The notes under the pieces are model-generated. The model ran no database searches, had not been told where the DNA came from, and worked only from the letters and a program-made list of their open reading frames with translations. This document shows positions 8,278 to 16,237 of a DNA stretch of 64,000 bases, piece by piece. This stretch comes from Zoogloea sp041908905 (lineage in GTDB: Bacteria; Pseudomonadota; Gammaproteobacteria; Burkholderiales; Rhodocyclaceae): contig NZ_JAYREK010000008.1 in NCBI RefSeq assembly GCF_041908905.1, positions 1 through 64,000 of the forward strand, written 5' to 3'. The position numbers were made by a program, and so were the translations under genes. Positions within the stretch are counted from its first letter, which is position 1, and every line of letters starts with the position of its first letter.

Positions 8278-10518
8278 TCACGCAGATTTTGAATATCTGT
8301 AGCTGTAAACGTAGCCTTTATAACCATATCGATAACGCTGTCGATCGGTATTTAGATCGTTGAATACAAAGCCTTTAACCTGAACACCAGCATGATTCAG
8401 TCGCTTTACAGACTGCTCGAGCTCTGCGATGGGATGGCGCCCTGCACGCGCAACCATTAAGGTAGCGCCGGTCATGCGGCCAATGATCGCAGCATCGGAA
8501 ACGGCCAAAATAGGCGGAGCATCAACAATCAGCGTATCGAACTGCTGGCCAAGCTGTTCAAGCAACTGCTCAAAACGCTGATGCATCAGAAGTTCAGAGG
8601 GATTAGGCGGAATCTGGCCAGTCGTGACCACCCACAGATTCGGAATAGACGTCGGCTTGACGATGTCTTCGATTTTTGCGGAGCCAACAACGTATTCGCT
8701 GACACCGATTTCGCGGCGCAGTCCAAATTCCTTGTTGATATGGCCCTTACGAAGGTCGGCGTCGATGATCACGATGCGCTGACCGGCATTAGCCAGCACG
8801 GCCCCAAGGTTCTTCGAGATGAAGCTCTTGCCAAGACCGGGGCTGGAGCCAGTGATGAGCAGGGAATTGTGGGACGCATCCATCAACGCAAAGTGAATGG
8901 TCGTGCGCAATCCACGCAGGCTCTCGATGGCGTCGTCTTCGGGATTGCGAATGGCGAGGAGTTCGCCACTGCCCTTGCCGCTCTTGATGCGGCGGACGAT
9001 GGCGGCTTCTTCCGGGCTATGCGGGATGGTCGCGTAAACCGGCAGGCCGAGCTGGGATTCGATGGTTTCGGGGTCTTCGACCACCACGCGCAGGGAGCGC
9101 ACCACCCACACCACACCGAGGCTGACAATGAGACCAAGCAGCGCTGCCACGGCGAACACGACCGGCGCCTTCATACCGACAGCCTCGCGGGAGACGGCGG
9201 CTTGGTCCAGGATGCGCACATCGCCTACAGTGCCGGCTTTGGACACCTTGAGCTGCTGGGCGGTGTTGAGCAGATCGGTGTAAAGGGTGGTCGAGACCTC
9301 CACATCCCGAGCGAGACGCAGCACCTTCTGCTGGGTATCGGGCAGCTTGTTCACATCTGAATCGAATTGACTACGGCGCTCCTTAAGGCGCTGGAGACGC
9401 TGATCCACGGCCTGCACGCGGGGGTGCTCGGCGGTAAAGCTCTGGCGCAGTTCGTCGCGTTCCTGCTTGAGGGCGACGATCTGGTTGTCAACCTCGACGA
9501 GGGACTGCAGCACGCTCTGGGTTTCGAGATTCAGATCGAGGCTACCGCGGCTCTGGCGGTAGGCGTTGTAGGCGGCCTCGGCGGCGTCCATCTCACGCTT
9601 GAGGGTCGGGAGTTGGGTCTCGAGGAACTTGAGGGTGTTCTCGGCCTCGGCGGAGCGGCGCTCCACGTTCTGGCGCACGTAGGTCTTGAGGATGTCGTCG
9701 AGGACGACGCCGATCTTCTCCTGGTCCCGGCCGGTGAGGCTTACCTCGAGAATGCCGGACTTCTTGCCGCGCTCCTTGACCGTAAACTCCTTGCGAAGCA
9801 GTTCAACGGCCGATTCCATAGAACGCCGAACCAGCACGAAGCGGGCGCCCGGGCGGGCGACCATGTTGGACACGAAGATCGAGAACTTGCCGGCAGTGGC
9901 ACGGTTACCAACCGCCCCCTTGACGACGCTCTCGCCGTCTTCGTCGAAGAGTTCGAAGCTGCCGTTTTCGCCGGCGGTGAGGATCAGCGGCTGGTCTTCG
10001 GCGCTGCGGGGCACATCCAGGGCGTCCACCTGCAGGGTTTCGCCACCCCAGGCATAGCTGGCCAGGCCGAACAGTGGGCTGTTGGGCTCCTCACCCTTGT
10101 AGCGGCGGGCAATGGCGGAGCCGATGATGGGGAAGGTCTTGGGCTGGACTTCGATATCCAGCTTGAGGCGGTTAATGACCCGGCCGAGCACCATGCGCGA
10201 GGTAAGGATCTCCTGCTCGGCCGACACGGTTGTGCTGTCACCCAGCAGGGGCTGGAGATCCTTGAGGGCTGCGGACATGCCGCCGCCGCCCTTTTCTTCG
10301 ACCTGCAGCAGGCCGTCGGCCTTGTAGACGGGCTTGGACACAAAGACAAAAGCTCCGCCCAGCAGGATGGAGAGGGCGGTGATGGCGGCGATGAGCCAGC
10401 GGTGCTCCATGACCACGGCGACGATTTCGCCAACAGCCAGGCCTTCACCTTCGTCGTTTGAGGACGCTATCTGCTGGCCGGGCATGGCCGCTGCGGGCTT
10501 GAGGTTTTCGGTTTCCAT
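8278..10518 (-). CDS. Exopolysaccharide chain-length/tyrosine autokinase (Wzc/EpsF type)
   Basis: 746 residues from the ATG at 10518; an upstream in-frame extension is low-complexity and not homologous in style. Order: cytoplasmic N-tail, first membrane helix (WLIAAITALSILLGGAFVFV), periplasmic Wzz domain with coiled coil, a GNVR-like segment, second helix (about 480-500), then a BY-kinase domain: Walker A SSPGLGKS, Walker A' VIIDADLRKG, Walker B TLIVDAPP. It ends in a tyrosine cluster RYRYGYKGYVYSYRYSKSA, the autophosphorylation tail. Acts with the Wza-type exporter and the Wzb-type phosphatase upstream to control polymer length and export. Confidence 0.93.
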   Translation of the reverse strand: METENLKPAAAMPGQQIASSNDEGEGLAVGEIVAVVMEHRWLIAAITALSILLGGAFVFVSKPVYKADGLLQVEEKGGGGMSAALKDLQPLLGDSTTVSAEQEILTSRMVLGRVINRLKLDIEVQPKTFPIIGSAIARRYKGEEPNSPLFGLASYAWGGETLQVDALDVPRSAEDQPLILTAGENGSFELFDEDGESVVKGAVGNRATAGKFSIFVSNMVARPGARFVLVRRSMESAVELLRKEFTVKERGKKSGILEVSLTGRDQEKIGVVLDDILKTYVRQNVERRSAEAENTLKFLETQLPTLKREMDAAEAAYNAYRQSRGSLDLNLETQSVLQSLVEVDNQIVALKQERDELRQSFTAEHPRVQAVDQRLQRLKERRSQFDSDVNKLPDTQQKVLRLARDVEVSTTLYTDLLNTAQQLKVSKAGTVGDVRILDQAAVSREAVGMKAPVVFAVAALLGLIVSLGVVWVVRSLRVVVEDPETIESQLGLPVYATIPHSPEEAAIVRRIKSGKGSGELLAIRNPEDDAIESLRGLRTTIHFALMDASHNSLLITGSSPGLGKSFISKNLGAVLANAGQRIVIIDADLRKGHINKEFGLRREIGVSEYVVGSAKIEDIVKPTSIPNLWVVTTGQIPPNPSELLMHQRFEQLLEQLGQQFDTLIVDAPPILAVSDAAIIGRMTGATLMVARAGRHPIAELEQSVKRLNHAGVQVKGFVFNDLNTDRQRYRYGYKGYVYSYRYSKSA

Positions 10519-10607
10519 GGGAGTGTGGATTGGGCTTGTTTGGTTATGGGCCGAATTTATGGGGTTTGGGGTGCCCCGGTGGGGCGGGTGTCTGGTGGCT
10601 AAGTGGA

Positions 10608-10686
10608 GGCGGCTTGAGCCGCCCCGGGGCGGCGGCATGACATGGGTCGTTCAGCGATTGGGGTCGGCGTGCGACTGAAGTCGCAC
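10608..10686. repeat. Two short palindromes between the kinase and export genes
   Basis: In the 275-bp gap upstream of the kinase gene, 10608-10623 is a 7-bp perfect inverted repeat (GGCGGCT/AGCCGCC) and 10669-10686 an 8-bp perfect inverted repeat (GTGCGACT/AGTCGCAC) with a 2-nt loop followed by CTAC. The second resembles palindromes scattered between genes in many proteobacteria. No T-run follows either, so they are not typical terminators. Nothing else is seen in this gap. Confidence 0.55.
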
Positions 10687-10793
10687 CTACAGGGGGCGAG
10701 GTGGGACGCGGGGCCGTCGGCAAACCACTGCCCTGCCCTCCCCTTTCGGGGGGATGGGCGGGTGAGGTAGGTTTGCGGGCGGCGGTCATGCGC

Positions 10794-12032
10794 TTAGGGC
10801 TGGCGGCCGCCGAAAAGCGGGTAGCGTGTCAAGCTGGTGTTGTAGAGCGTCTGCGCCGTGGGCAGGATGTTGCTGATCACCCGATTCCAGCGCACCACAT
10901 CTGCGGCATCCACATAAACGATATCGCGGGGCTTGAGCGGGAAGCGGTCGGCCAGCAGCATGGCGTCGGGGGAGCTGCCGTCCAGGTGGAACAGCTCGGG
11001 CACGTCGCTATCCCCGCGCATCACGTAGATCCACTTGGGGTTGGAACGGTCTTGCGCGATATAGCCGGTGTCGGCCAGGGCCTCGGCCAGGGTGGAGCGC
11101 TTCTTGGTCATGACCAGCGAGCCGGGCTTCTGCACTTCGCCGAGCACAAAGATCTTGTTGAAGCTGCGGTCCTGCACGTTGAGGATGTCGCCGCTTTCGA
11201 GCAGGGCGTTCTGCTCGGTGGCGCCGGCTTCGTACATGGACTGGATGTCAACGCGATATGTCGTCCCCTTGCGGGTGAGCAGCACGCGGCTGTGGTCCGC
11301 CTCGGGGCCGAAGCCGCCGGCCTGGTTGACCGCCTCGAGCACGGTCATGGGCACATCGGTGATGGGTAGCAGGCCCGGCTTGGCCACCTCGCCCACCACG
11401 TAGATACGCTGGCTGCGGAAGGCCGCCACGCGGACGTCGAGCTGGACCTTCTCGATGTATTTGGAGAGGCTCCTGGCAAGCATGTCGCGGATCTGACGGG
11501 TGGTCTTGCCGGTGACCTGCAGGGTGCCCACGTAGGGGTAATAGATGGTGCCGTCTTCGTTGACCACGGTGCCGGCCTGGTCGGCGGAGCGGTATTGGCC
11601 GGCCGGGGTGGTCAGCTCCGGGTGGTCCCACACGATGATGGTGAGCACGTCGCCGGGGCCTACCTTGTAGTCGGGCGCAGCGGGCATGACGCTGCCCTTT
11701 GCCGCACGGCCGTTCATGTTGGCGCTGGTGGCGGTGGGCTTTTGCGGGGCGGCGGCCTTGAGCTGCTCGATGATGAGCTCGGCGGTGATCGGCTTGATGG
11801 CCACGTTGGCCGGCACCGGCTCGGCGGCATCGCCGGCCTTTACCGGCAGCTTGACTTCGGATTGCTCGCCGCGCAGGGAATAGGCGCGGTCACCCGGGAC
11901 GATGCTGGCGCAGGCGCCCAGCGCGGCACACAGGCCGGCGAGGAGGCTTCGGCGGAAGAAGGCCTTGCGGCCGGCGGCCCGGCAGGCAGGCGCGGCGGGG
12001 GCGGAGACGGCCCCGTGGAGGTCTTGACTCAT
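10794..12032 (-). CDS. Polysaccharide export outer-membrane lipoprotein (Wza/EpsE type)
   Basis: 412 residues from the ATG at 12032, which has AGGAAG just upstream. The signal region FFRRSLLAGLCAALGAC ends in a lipobox (LGAC), so it is a probable lipoprotein. Then follows the Poly_export domain (YKVGPGDVLTIIVWDHPEL) and two SLBB-type repeats (RIYVVGEVAKPG and KIFVLGEVQKPG). It should form the outer-membrane export channel working with the Wzc-type kinase. The long leader before the signal peptide (about 30 residues) is unusual and includes an RR pair, so a slightly later start cannot be excluded. Confidence 0.9.
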   Translation of the reverse strand: MSQDLHGAVSAPAAPACRAAGRKAFFRRSLLAGLCAALGACASIVPGDRAYSLRGEQSEVKLPVKAGDAAEPVPANVAIKPITAELIIEQLKAAAPQKPTATSANMNGRAAKGSVMPAAPDYKVGPGDVLTIIVWDHPELTTPAGQYRSADQAGTVVNEDGTIYYPYVGTLQVTGKTTRQIRDMLARSLSKYIEKVQLDVRVAAFRSQRIYVVGEVAKPGLLPITDVPMTVLEAVNQAGGFGPEADHSRVLLTRKGTTYRVDIQSMYEAGATEQNALLESGDILNVQDRSFNKIFVLGEVQKPGSLVMTKKRSTLAEALADTGYIAQDRSNPKWIYVMRGDSDVPELFHLDGSSPDAMLLADRFPLKPRDIVYVDAADVVRWNRVISNILPTAQTLYNTSLTRYPLFGGRQP

Positions 12033-12151
12033 GGACTTCCTGCTTTTCAAAGTAGGCGACAGCTCTGGATTTTAATTGACATTGCATTACAACCAAGGGC
12101 GTTGGACACAAAGTCGTGACGCTTGTGGGGGGATGCAGTGAAAATTTTTGG

Positions 12152-12188
12152 CGATCCGCGCAAGAGCCGGTGGCTTTGCGCGGGGATC
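12152..12188 (-). other. Intercistronic hairpin after the phosphatase gene
   Basis: The 169-bp gap between the phosphatase and export genes holds a strong imperfect stem: CGATCC-GCGCAA on the left pairs with TTGCGC-GGGATCG on the right, with a small bulge. On the minus strand it is followed by CCAAAAATTTTC rather than a clean T-run, so it may be a leaky attenuator or an RNA-processing site rather than a full terminator. Confidence 0.45.
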
Positions 12189-12201
12189 GGCGGTGTGGTG
12201 G

Positions 12202-12648
12202 TCACAGCTTTTTTGCCCACGCATCGACGCCTTCGTCGATGAGGCGGATGGCGTGGTCCCAGACGTCGCGGGAGCGCTTGTAGGGGTCGGGGATTTCCTT
12301 TTTCTGCCAATGGCCTAACAAAAAGGTCTTGCCGCGCACGGCGGGGTCGATGTCGCCGAGGGCCTCGCGGTGGTGGGATTCCATCACCAGCACCAGCTCG
12401 GCCCAGCGGCACAGGGCCACGGTGGCCTGCTGGGCGCGATGGGCGCCGAGGTCGATGCCGCGCTCGGCCATGATGGCGATGGCGTTTTCGTCGGCGGGGT
12501 GGTCAACCAGCGCGCCCACACCGGCGGAGCGCACTTCGGGCTTGCGGCCGGCCTTGACGAGGGTGTCGCGGAGCAGGAACTCGCCAATGGGGCTGCGGCA
12601 GATGTTGCCCGTGCAGACAACGAGGATGCGTTCGTACAAAGGATTCAA
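12202..12648 (-). CDS. wzb: Low-molecular-weight protein-tyrosine phosphatase (Wzb type)
   Basis: 148 residues. The P-loop CTGNICRSP (C-x5-R-S) is at residues about 12-20 and the general-acid segment DPYKRS near 121-126; both are essential for low-molecular-weight phosphotyrosine phosphatases. Such proteins dephosphorylate the tyrosine tail of Wzc-type kinases, cycling them during polymer assembly. Its place directly upstream of the export and kinase genes supports this role rather than an arsenate reductase-like one. Confidence 0.93.
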   Translation of the reverse strand: MNPLYERILVVCTGNICRSPIGEFLLRDTLVKAGRKPEVRSAGVGALVDHPADENAIAIMAERGIDLGAHRAQQATVALCRWAELVLVMESHHREALGDIDPAVRGKTFLLGHWQKKEIPDPYKRSRDVWDHAIRLIDEGVDAWAKKL

Positions 12649-12773
12649 CCCTGAAACATGGGGCCACGCCTGGATGGCGGCCCCGTTGAAACGTCCATTG
12701 GCCCTGGGGCCGGATGGCTGGGTGGGGGCAGGCCGCTGCCGGCGCCCCGCCTGTGGATGCGCTTGCGCCCTGC

Positions 12774-14321
12774 TCAGTGCTGGACGACGGTCTCGACGAC
12801 GGCGCTGGCCAGGGTGGGCTTGTTGACCCGCACGCTGGGCTCGCCGGCGGCGCTCTCGACACGATAGACCAGGGTGCCCCGCCGCGCCGAGCGGCGCTCG
12901 CCCTGGCGACGCTCGACAGGCTTCTGGTGGGCAGCCTGGCGGCGGTCGTGGACGGGCTTGCGATCGACAAACTGGCGGATCCTGACGCTGCGGCGGCCGC
13001 GGATTTCACGGCGGAGCGAGGCGATGATGCGGGCCACCTGGGTCTGGCTGAGGTCCTGGTCGTCACACAGCAGCTCGATGACGCCATAGCACTCGCCCGG
13101 CGCGGCGGCATCGGGCCGATAGACGCTGAAGCGGAAGTCGGCGTAAGGGCAGATGTTGCGGTTGAGGATCTCGGAGAGGTTGGCAAACTCGTCGGCGCCC
13201 AGGCCGCTCAGATGCACACCCACCGCGTGGGCGGAGGTGAAGCCGAGCAGGCGGTTGACCCGGCGCAGCAGGGGCACCAGGCGCCACGGGCGCAGCAGCA
13301 CATAGAAGCACAGGGCAAAGGCGCCGATGAAGGCGATCAGCATGGTGAGCTCGTCGACGCCGGCATACATGCCACCCAGGCCGATCGCACCGAAACAGAG
13401 CTGGATGAAGGCCAGCACCAGCACGGTGTCCTGCACCCGGAAGCCGGCGCGCAGGAAGAGGTGGTGCAGGTGGTTGCGGTCGGCATGGAAGGGCGAGCGG
13501 CCCATCCAGATGCGGCGCAGCATGACACACAGGGTGTCGATGAGCGGGACGGCAAACAGCCACAGGGTGGTGATGGGGGTGATGGCCCGCGGGGTGACGC
13601 CGATCTGCGAGAAGTCGCTGAGCAGCCAGGCGAACACGAAGCCGAGCTGCATGCTGCCGTTGTCGCCCAGGAAGCAGCGGGCGCGACGGCGGTTGAGATA
13701 GCGCAGGTTGTGGTAGAGGAAGCCCGCCACGCCGCCGGCAATGACGAGGATCTGCGTGAAGTGGGCGGTATCGCCGGACATGAACACCGCAAACGCGATG
13801 AGCAGCAGGCTGACGATGGAGATGGAGCCCGACAGGCCGTCGATGCCGTCGATCATGTTGAGGGCGTTGATGGCGCCCATGGTGGCGATGAGGGTGAGCG
13901 GGACGCCGATGATGCCGAGGGAGACGACTTCGGTGGGAGACGCGAGGTGCCCCAGGTCTTGCAACGCGATGCCCGCGCCATACACCATGGCGAGGCCGAC
14001 CGCGGCCTGGATGACCAGGCGGATCTTGAAACTGATGTTGAGGATGTCGTCGGCAAAGCCGGTGACCCACATGACGATGACACCGCCGACAAAGGCATAG
14101 ACCCGGGCATCAGGAAGGTTGAAGAAGTGATCGACCAGGGCCACGCCGCAGAGGTTGGCAACGAGCACCCCGACGCCACCCACGAAGGGCGTGACCGTGT
14201 CGTGGGCCTTGTGGCCACCCGGCTTGTCGACCACATCGAAACGATGGGCAGCGATGATGGCATAGCGGACAGCCACCGCAGATACGACAAACCCCAGCAG
14301 GAACAGTGCGAGCGCGAACAT
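12774..14321 (-). CDS. wecA: WecA/MraY-family undecaprenyl-phosphate sugar-1-phosphate transferase with C-terminal extension
   Basis: 515 residues, clearly longer than typical WecA (about 340-370). The catalytic core has about ten membrane helices with DKPGGHKAHDTVTPFVGG, FADDILNIS (DDxxD-like), NALNMIDGIDGLSG, FLGDNGSMQLGF and HADRNHLHH (HxHHxH-like). It would start repeat-unit synthesis by loading GlcNAc-1-P (or a related HexNAc) on undecaprenyl phosphate. The extra roughly 170 residues after the last helix are soluble, end in a basic stretch (RRQGERRSARR) and have no motif I recognise. It is the first gene of the locus. Confidence 0.9.
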   Translation of the reverse strand: MFALALFLLGFVVSAVAVRYAIIAAHRFDVVDKPGGHKAHDTVTPFVGGVGVLVANLCGVALVDHFFNLPDARVYAFVGGVIVMWVTGFADDILNISFKIRLVIQAAVGLAMVYGAGIALQDLGHLASPTEVVSLGIIGVPLTLIATMGAINALNMIDGIDGLSGSISIVSLLLIAFAVFMSGDTAHFTQILVIAGGVAGFLYHNLRYLNRRRARCFLGDNGSMQLGFVFAWLLSDFSQIGVTPRAITPITTLWLFAVPLIDTLCVMLRRIWMGRSPFHADRNHLHHLFLRAGFRVQDTVLVLAFIQLCFGAIGLGGMYAGVDELTMLIAFIGAFALCFYVLLRPWRLVPLLRRVNRLLGFTSAHAVGVHLSGLGADEFANLSEILNRNICPYADFRFSVYRPDAAAPGECYGVIELLCDDQDLSQTQVARIIASLRREIRGRRSVRIRQFVDRKPVHDRRQAAHQKPVERRQGERRSARRGTLVYRVESAAGEPSVRVNKPTLASAVVETVVQH

Positions 14322-14385
14322 TTAACCTTTACCCCCCACCTCGGAACGCCAGCGCCTGGGCACCGGGCTCGACTCGGAGAATTTT

Positions 14386-14419
14386 GTGTGACAAAGGCAA
14401 GACCTTGCCGGTGTCACAC
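14386..14419. promoter_or_regulatory. 34-bp nested dyad upstream of wecA (candidate operator)
   Basis: GTGTGACA (14386-14393) and TGTCACAC (14412-14419) form a perfect 8-bp inverted repeat. Nested inside is a second perfect repeat GGCAAG/CTTGCC (396-401 with 404-409 of this kilobase) around a 2-bp centre. The centre lies about 82 bp upstream of the wecA start codon. No T-run follows on either strand, so it is not a terminator; a binding site for a dimeric or tetrameric regulator, or a 5'-leader hairpin, is inferred. Confidence 0.6.
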
Positions 14420-14714
14420 GATAGATAAGTAACGATACATGGGACGGGTTGCTGGCAACTCGGCCCGGACAACACTACCAAATGTATCTTACAAAAATTT
14501 GCAGCACACCCAAGCAACTAATCCACACATGCCATAAGATTTTTAACTTAATGACAAGAGAGATTTTTGTTACGCCATGGGCAACACGCAACCCTCGAAA
14601 CCCTTGGCACAGCTGGATTTCCGGCATACGCGCAAAACCCGAAAAAACTAAGCAAATTTCAGGCCAAATATAAAACCCATACAAATCATGGCACTAGATT
14701 TTGGGTTATCACTA

Positions 14715-14733
14715 TTTTACAAAATGTGTAAAA
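14715..14733. promoter_or_regulatory. Inverted repeat TTTTACA-N5-TGTAAAA (candidate operator)
   Basis: A perfect 7-bp inverted repeat with a 5-bp centre inside the AT-rich part of the wecA leader. Size and symmetry suit a dimeric repressor or activator site. No family assignment is possible from sequence alone. Confidence 0.45.
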
Positions 14734-15071
14734 TTTTCCGACACCCATCAGGGAGTGCGAAGCCCTGCCCACCCCGGGAATGCCGGGCGCAAACACGCCC
14801 CAACACCCCATCAAGGCGGTTAATGGCTACAAAAAGGGAAGCAGGCACCTGAAAGCCGAGGCGGCCGATGCACGAAGAACGCCGGAACAGGCACCCGCCA
14901 GCCCCCAAGAGGAAGGCGGACGCCTGCAAACCGGAGAATACGGGGGGACACCAGGCGCAAGCAGCGCCAGCTCCACAAGCCGGCCGCCACCAACGCGCAC
15001 CCCACACCACCGTCAACCCACACCGCCAGCCCCAAGGCCAAGGCAGGCGTACAGAGGGATCGCGTAGACGC

Positions 15072-15096
15072 AAAAAAGGGAGCCGGAGGCTCCCTT
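15072..15096 (-). terminator. Terminator of the tRNA operon
   Basis: A perfect 9-bp stem (15076-15084 with 15088-15096, 3-nt loop) is followed on the minus strand by a run of T. It lies just downstream of the last tRNA-Asp. Confidence 0.9.
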
Positions 15097-15110
15097 GATT
15101 TTCTGTGTTG

Positions 15111-15187
15111 TGGCGGAGTGGACGGGACTCGAACCCGCGACCCCCGGCGTGACAGGCCGGTATTCTAACCAACTGAACTACCACTCC
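15111..15187 (-). tRNA. tRNA-Asp (GTC), last of the operon
   Basis: 77 nt including encoded CCA; acceptor GGAGTGG/CCACTCC, anticodon loop CTGTCAC (GTC), T-arm GGTTCGAGTCC. Identical in sequence to the tRNA-Asp at 15579-15655. Confidence 0.97.
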
Positions 15188-15247
15188 GCGCTTTGACGCT
15201 CATCCAGCCAAAACCGACTGGAGTGCCTGCTGGCGCAGGGCTTTGTG

Positions 15248-15323
15248 TGGCGTCCCCACGGGGATTCGAACCCCGGTTATCGCCGTGAAAGGGCGGTGTC
15301 CTAGGCCTCTAGACGATGGGGAC
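15248..15323 (-). tRNA. tRNA-Glu (TTC)
   Basis: 76 nt with encoded CCA; acceptor GTCCCCA/TGGGGAC, anticodon loop CTTTCAC (TTC), T-arm GGTTCGAATCC. Three identical copies lie in this operon. Confidence 0.97.
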
Positions 15324-15329
15324 CTGATT

Positions 15330-15405
<76 letters not shown>

Positions 15406-15439
15406 AAATTCTGTACATCAACTGCTTGCCAGCATCGGC

Positions 15440-15515
15440 TGGCGTCCCCACGGGGATTCGAACCCCGGTTATCGCCGTGAAAGGGCGGTGTCCTAGGCCT
15501 CTAGACGATGGGGAC
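15440..15515 (-). tRNA. tRNA-Glu (TTC), middle copy
   Basis: 76 nt with encoded CCA and anticodon TTC; the middle of three identical tRNA-Glu genes. The spacers on either side differ from those of the other copies. Confidence 0.97.
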
Positions 15516-15578
15516 CCGGATACTACTTGAACTACCGAACACTCAAAGGCAGCTGGGCTCCTTGACTGTTCTTGTTGG

Positions 15579-15655
15579 TGGCGGAGTGGACGGGACTCGA
15601 ACCCGCGACCCCCGGCGTGACAGGCCGGTATTCTAACCAACTGAACTACCACTCC
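15579..15655 (-). tRNA. tRNA-Asp (GTC), upstream copy
   Basis: 77 nt with encoded CCA; same sequence as the operon-distal copy at 15111-15187, including the flanking GC on its 5' side. Confidence 0.97.
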
Positions 15656-15723
15656 GCAAAACCTTTTTTACCTGCCCCGCTAACGGCTCAGGCTGCCTGC
15701 AAACTGCCACAGGCCTTGAAACC

Positions 15724-15799
15724 TGGCGTCCCCACGGGGATTCGAACCCCGGTTATCGCCGTGAAAGGGCGGTGTCCTAGGCCTCTAGACGATGGGGAC
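15724..15799 (-). tRNA. tRNA-Glu (TTC), upstream copy
   Basis: 76 nt with encoded CCA, anticodon TTC; second gene in transcription order. Confidence 0.97.
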
Positions 15800-15815
15800 C
15801 CGATAAAACTTGTTG

Positions 15816-15891
<76 letters not shown>

Positions 15892-15907
15892 GTCCAACGA
15901 AGACCGC

Positions 15908-15936
15908 ATTATAGACATGCTTCTGGGGCTTGTAAA
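15908..15936 (-). promoter_or_regulatory. Sigma-70 promoter of the tRNA operon
   Basis: On the minus strand TTTACA (-35, 15931-15936), 17-bp spacer, and a consensus TATAAT (-10, 15908-15913), followed by a GC-rich discriminator GCGGTC as in growth-rate-controlled stable RNA promoters. Confidence 0.88.
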
Positions 15937-16237
15937 CCCCTTTTTTAATTTTTCTGCAAACTTCCCCAAACTACCCCCCACGCCTCGAATGAGCACAGCT
16001 CCTCCAGCAAGTGGAAAACACCCGGACAGCAGCGCTGGTTTTTGGGTGTTTTGGGTGTACACAATATGGTTGTGTCGAGAAAATTTACACTACTTCACAG
16101 CACTCTTCTCGAGATATACAAAAATCGTCAATAACTCAACGCCTTAGCCAATCCGGCCCGGATTTTGCAGAGGAAGCCAGCAAAGGATCTGCTAGCAGGA
16201 ACCTTTTTAACCAAGTTATCCACAGAAAGGCTTCAAG
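15937..16237 (+). promoter_or_regulatory. Upstream region of the PEP-CTERM gene with repeats
   Basis: No gene is seen. It holds two tandem copies of TTTGGGTGT (16041-16058) followed at once by an inverted repeat ACACAA-N5-TTGTGT (16059-16075), about 165 bp before the start codon. These are plausible binding sites for a regulator of the exported protein; I found no convincing -35/-10 or sigma-54 (-24/-12) pair. Confidence 0.4.

Larger units (their letters stand above)
14322..15071. other. Long leader region without a supported gene
   Basis: About 750 bp between the wecA start and the tRNA-operon terminator. The half nearest wecA (14322-14750) turns from GC-rich to strongly AT-rich and contains two dyads listed separately; the half nearest the tRNAs (14760-15070) is GC-rich. 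Short open frames here lack ribosome binding sites and family features, so I call no gene. It is the likely control region of the exopolysaccharide operon. Confidence 0.6.

Noticed and set aside
9367..10461. Plus-strand frame opposite the Wzc-type kinase gene
   Set aside because: Antisense to a full-length kinase gene; Leu/Gly/Glu-rich shadow.
14386..14419. CRP/FNR-type binding site
   Set aside because: Half-sites resemble TGTGA/TCACA but are 18 bp apart instead of 6, so one dimer could not span them in the usual way.
12714..14432. Long open frame on the plus strand opposite wecA
   Set aside because: The composition is antisense high-GC with repetitive Asp/Gly/His/Gln-rich translation and no family motif; the minus-strand WecA is unmistakable.
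14683..14700. Sigma-54 promoter (TGGCAC with a TTTG 5 bp later)
   Set aside because: The -12 GC is missing, and no plus-strand gene follows before the minus-strand tRNA operon.
14780..15067. Small plus-strand gene before the tRNA operon
   Set aside because: Pro/Arg/Gln-rich low-complexity translation with no ribosome binding site or family features.
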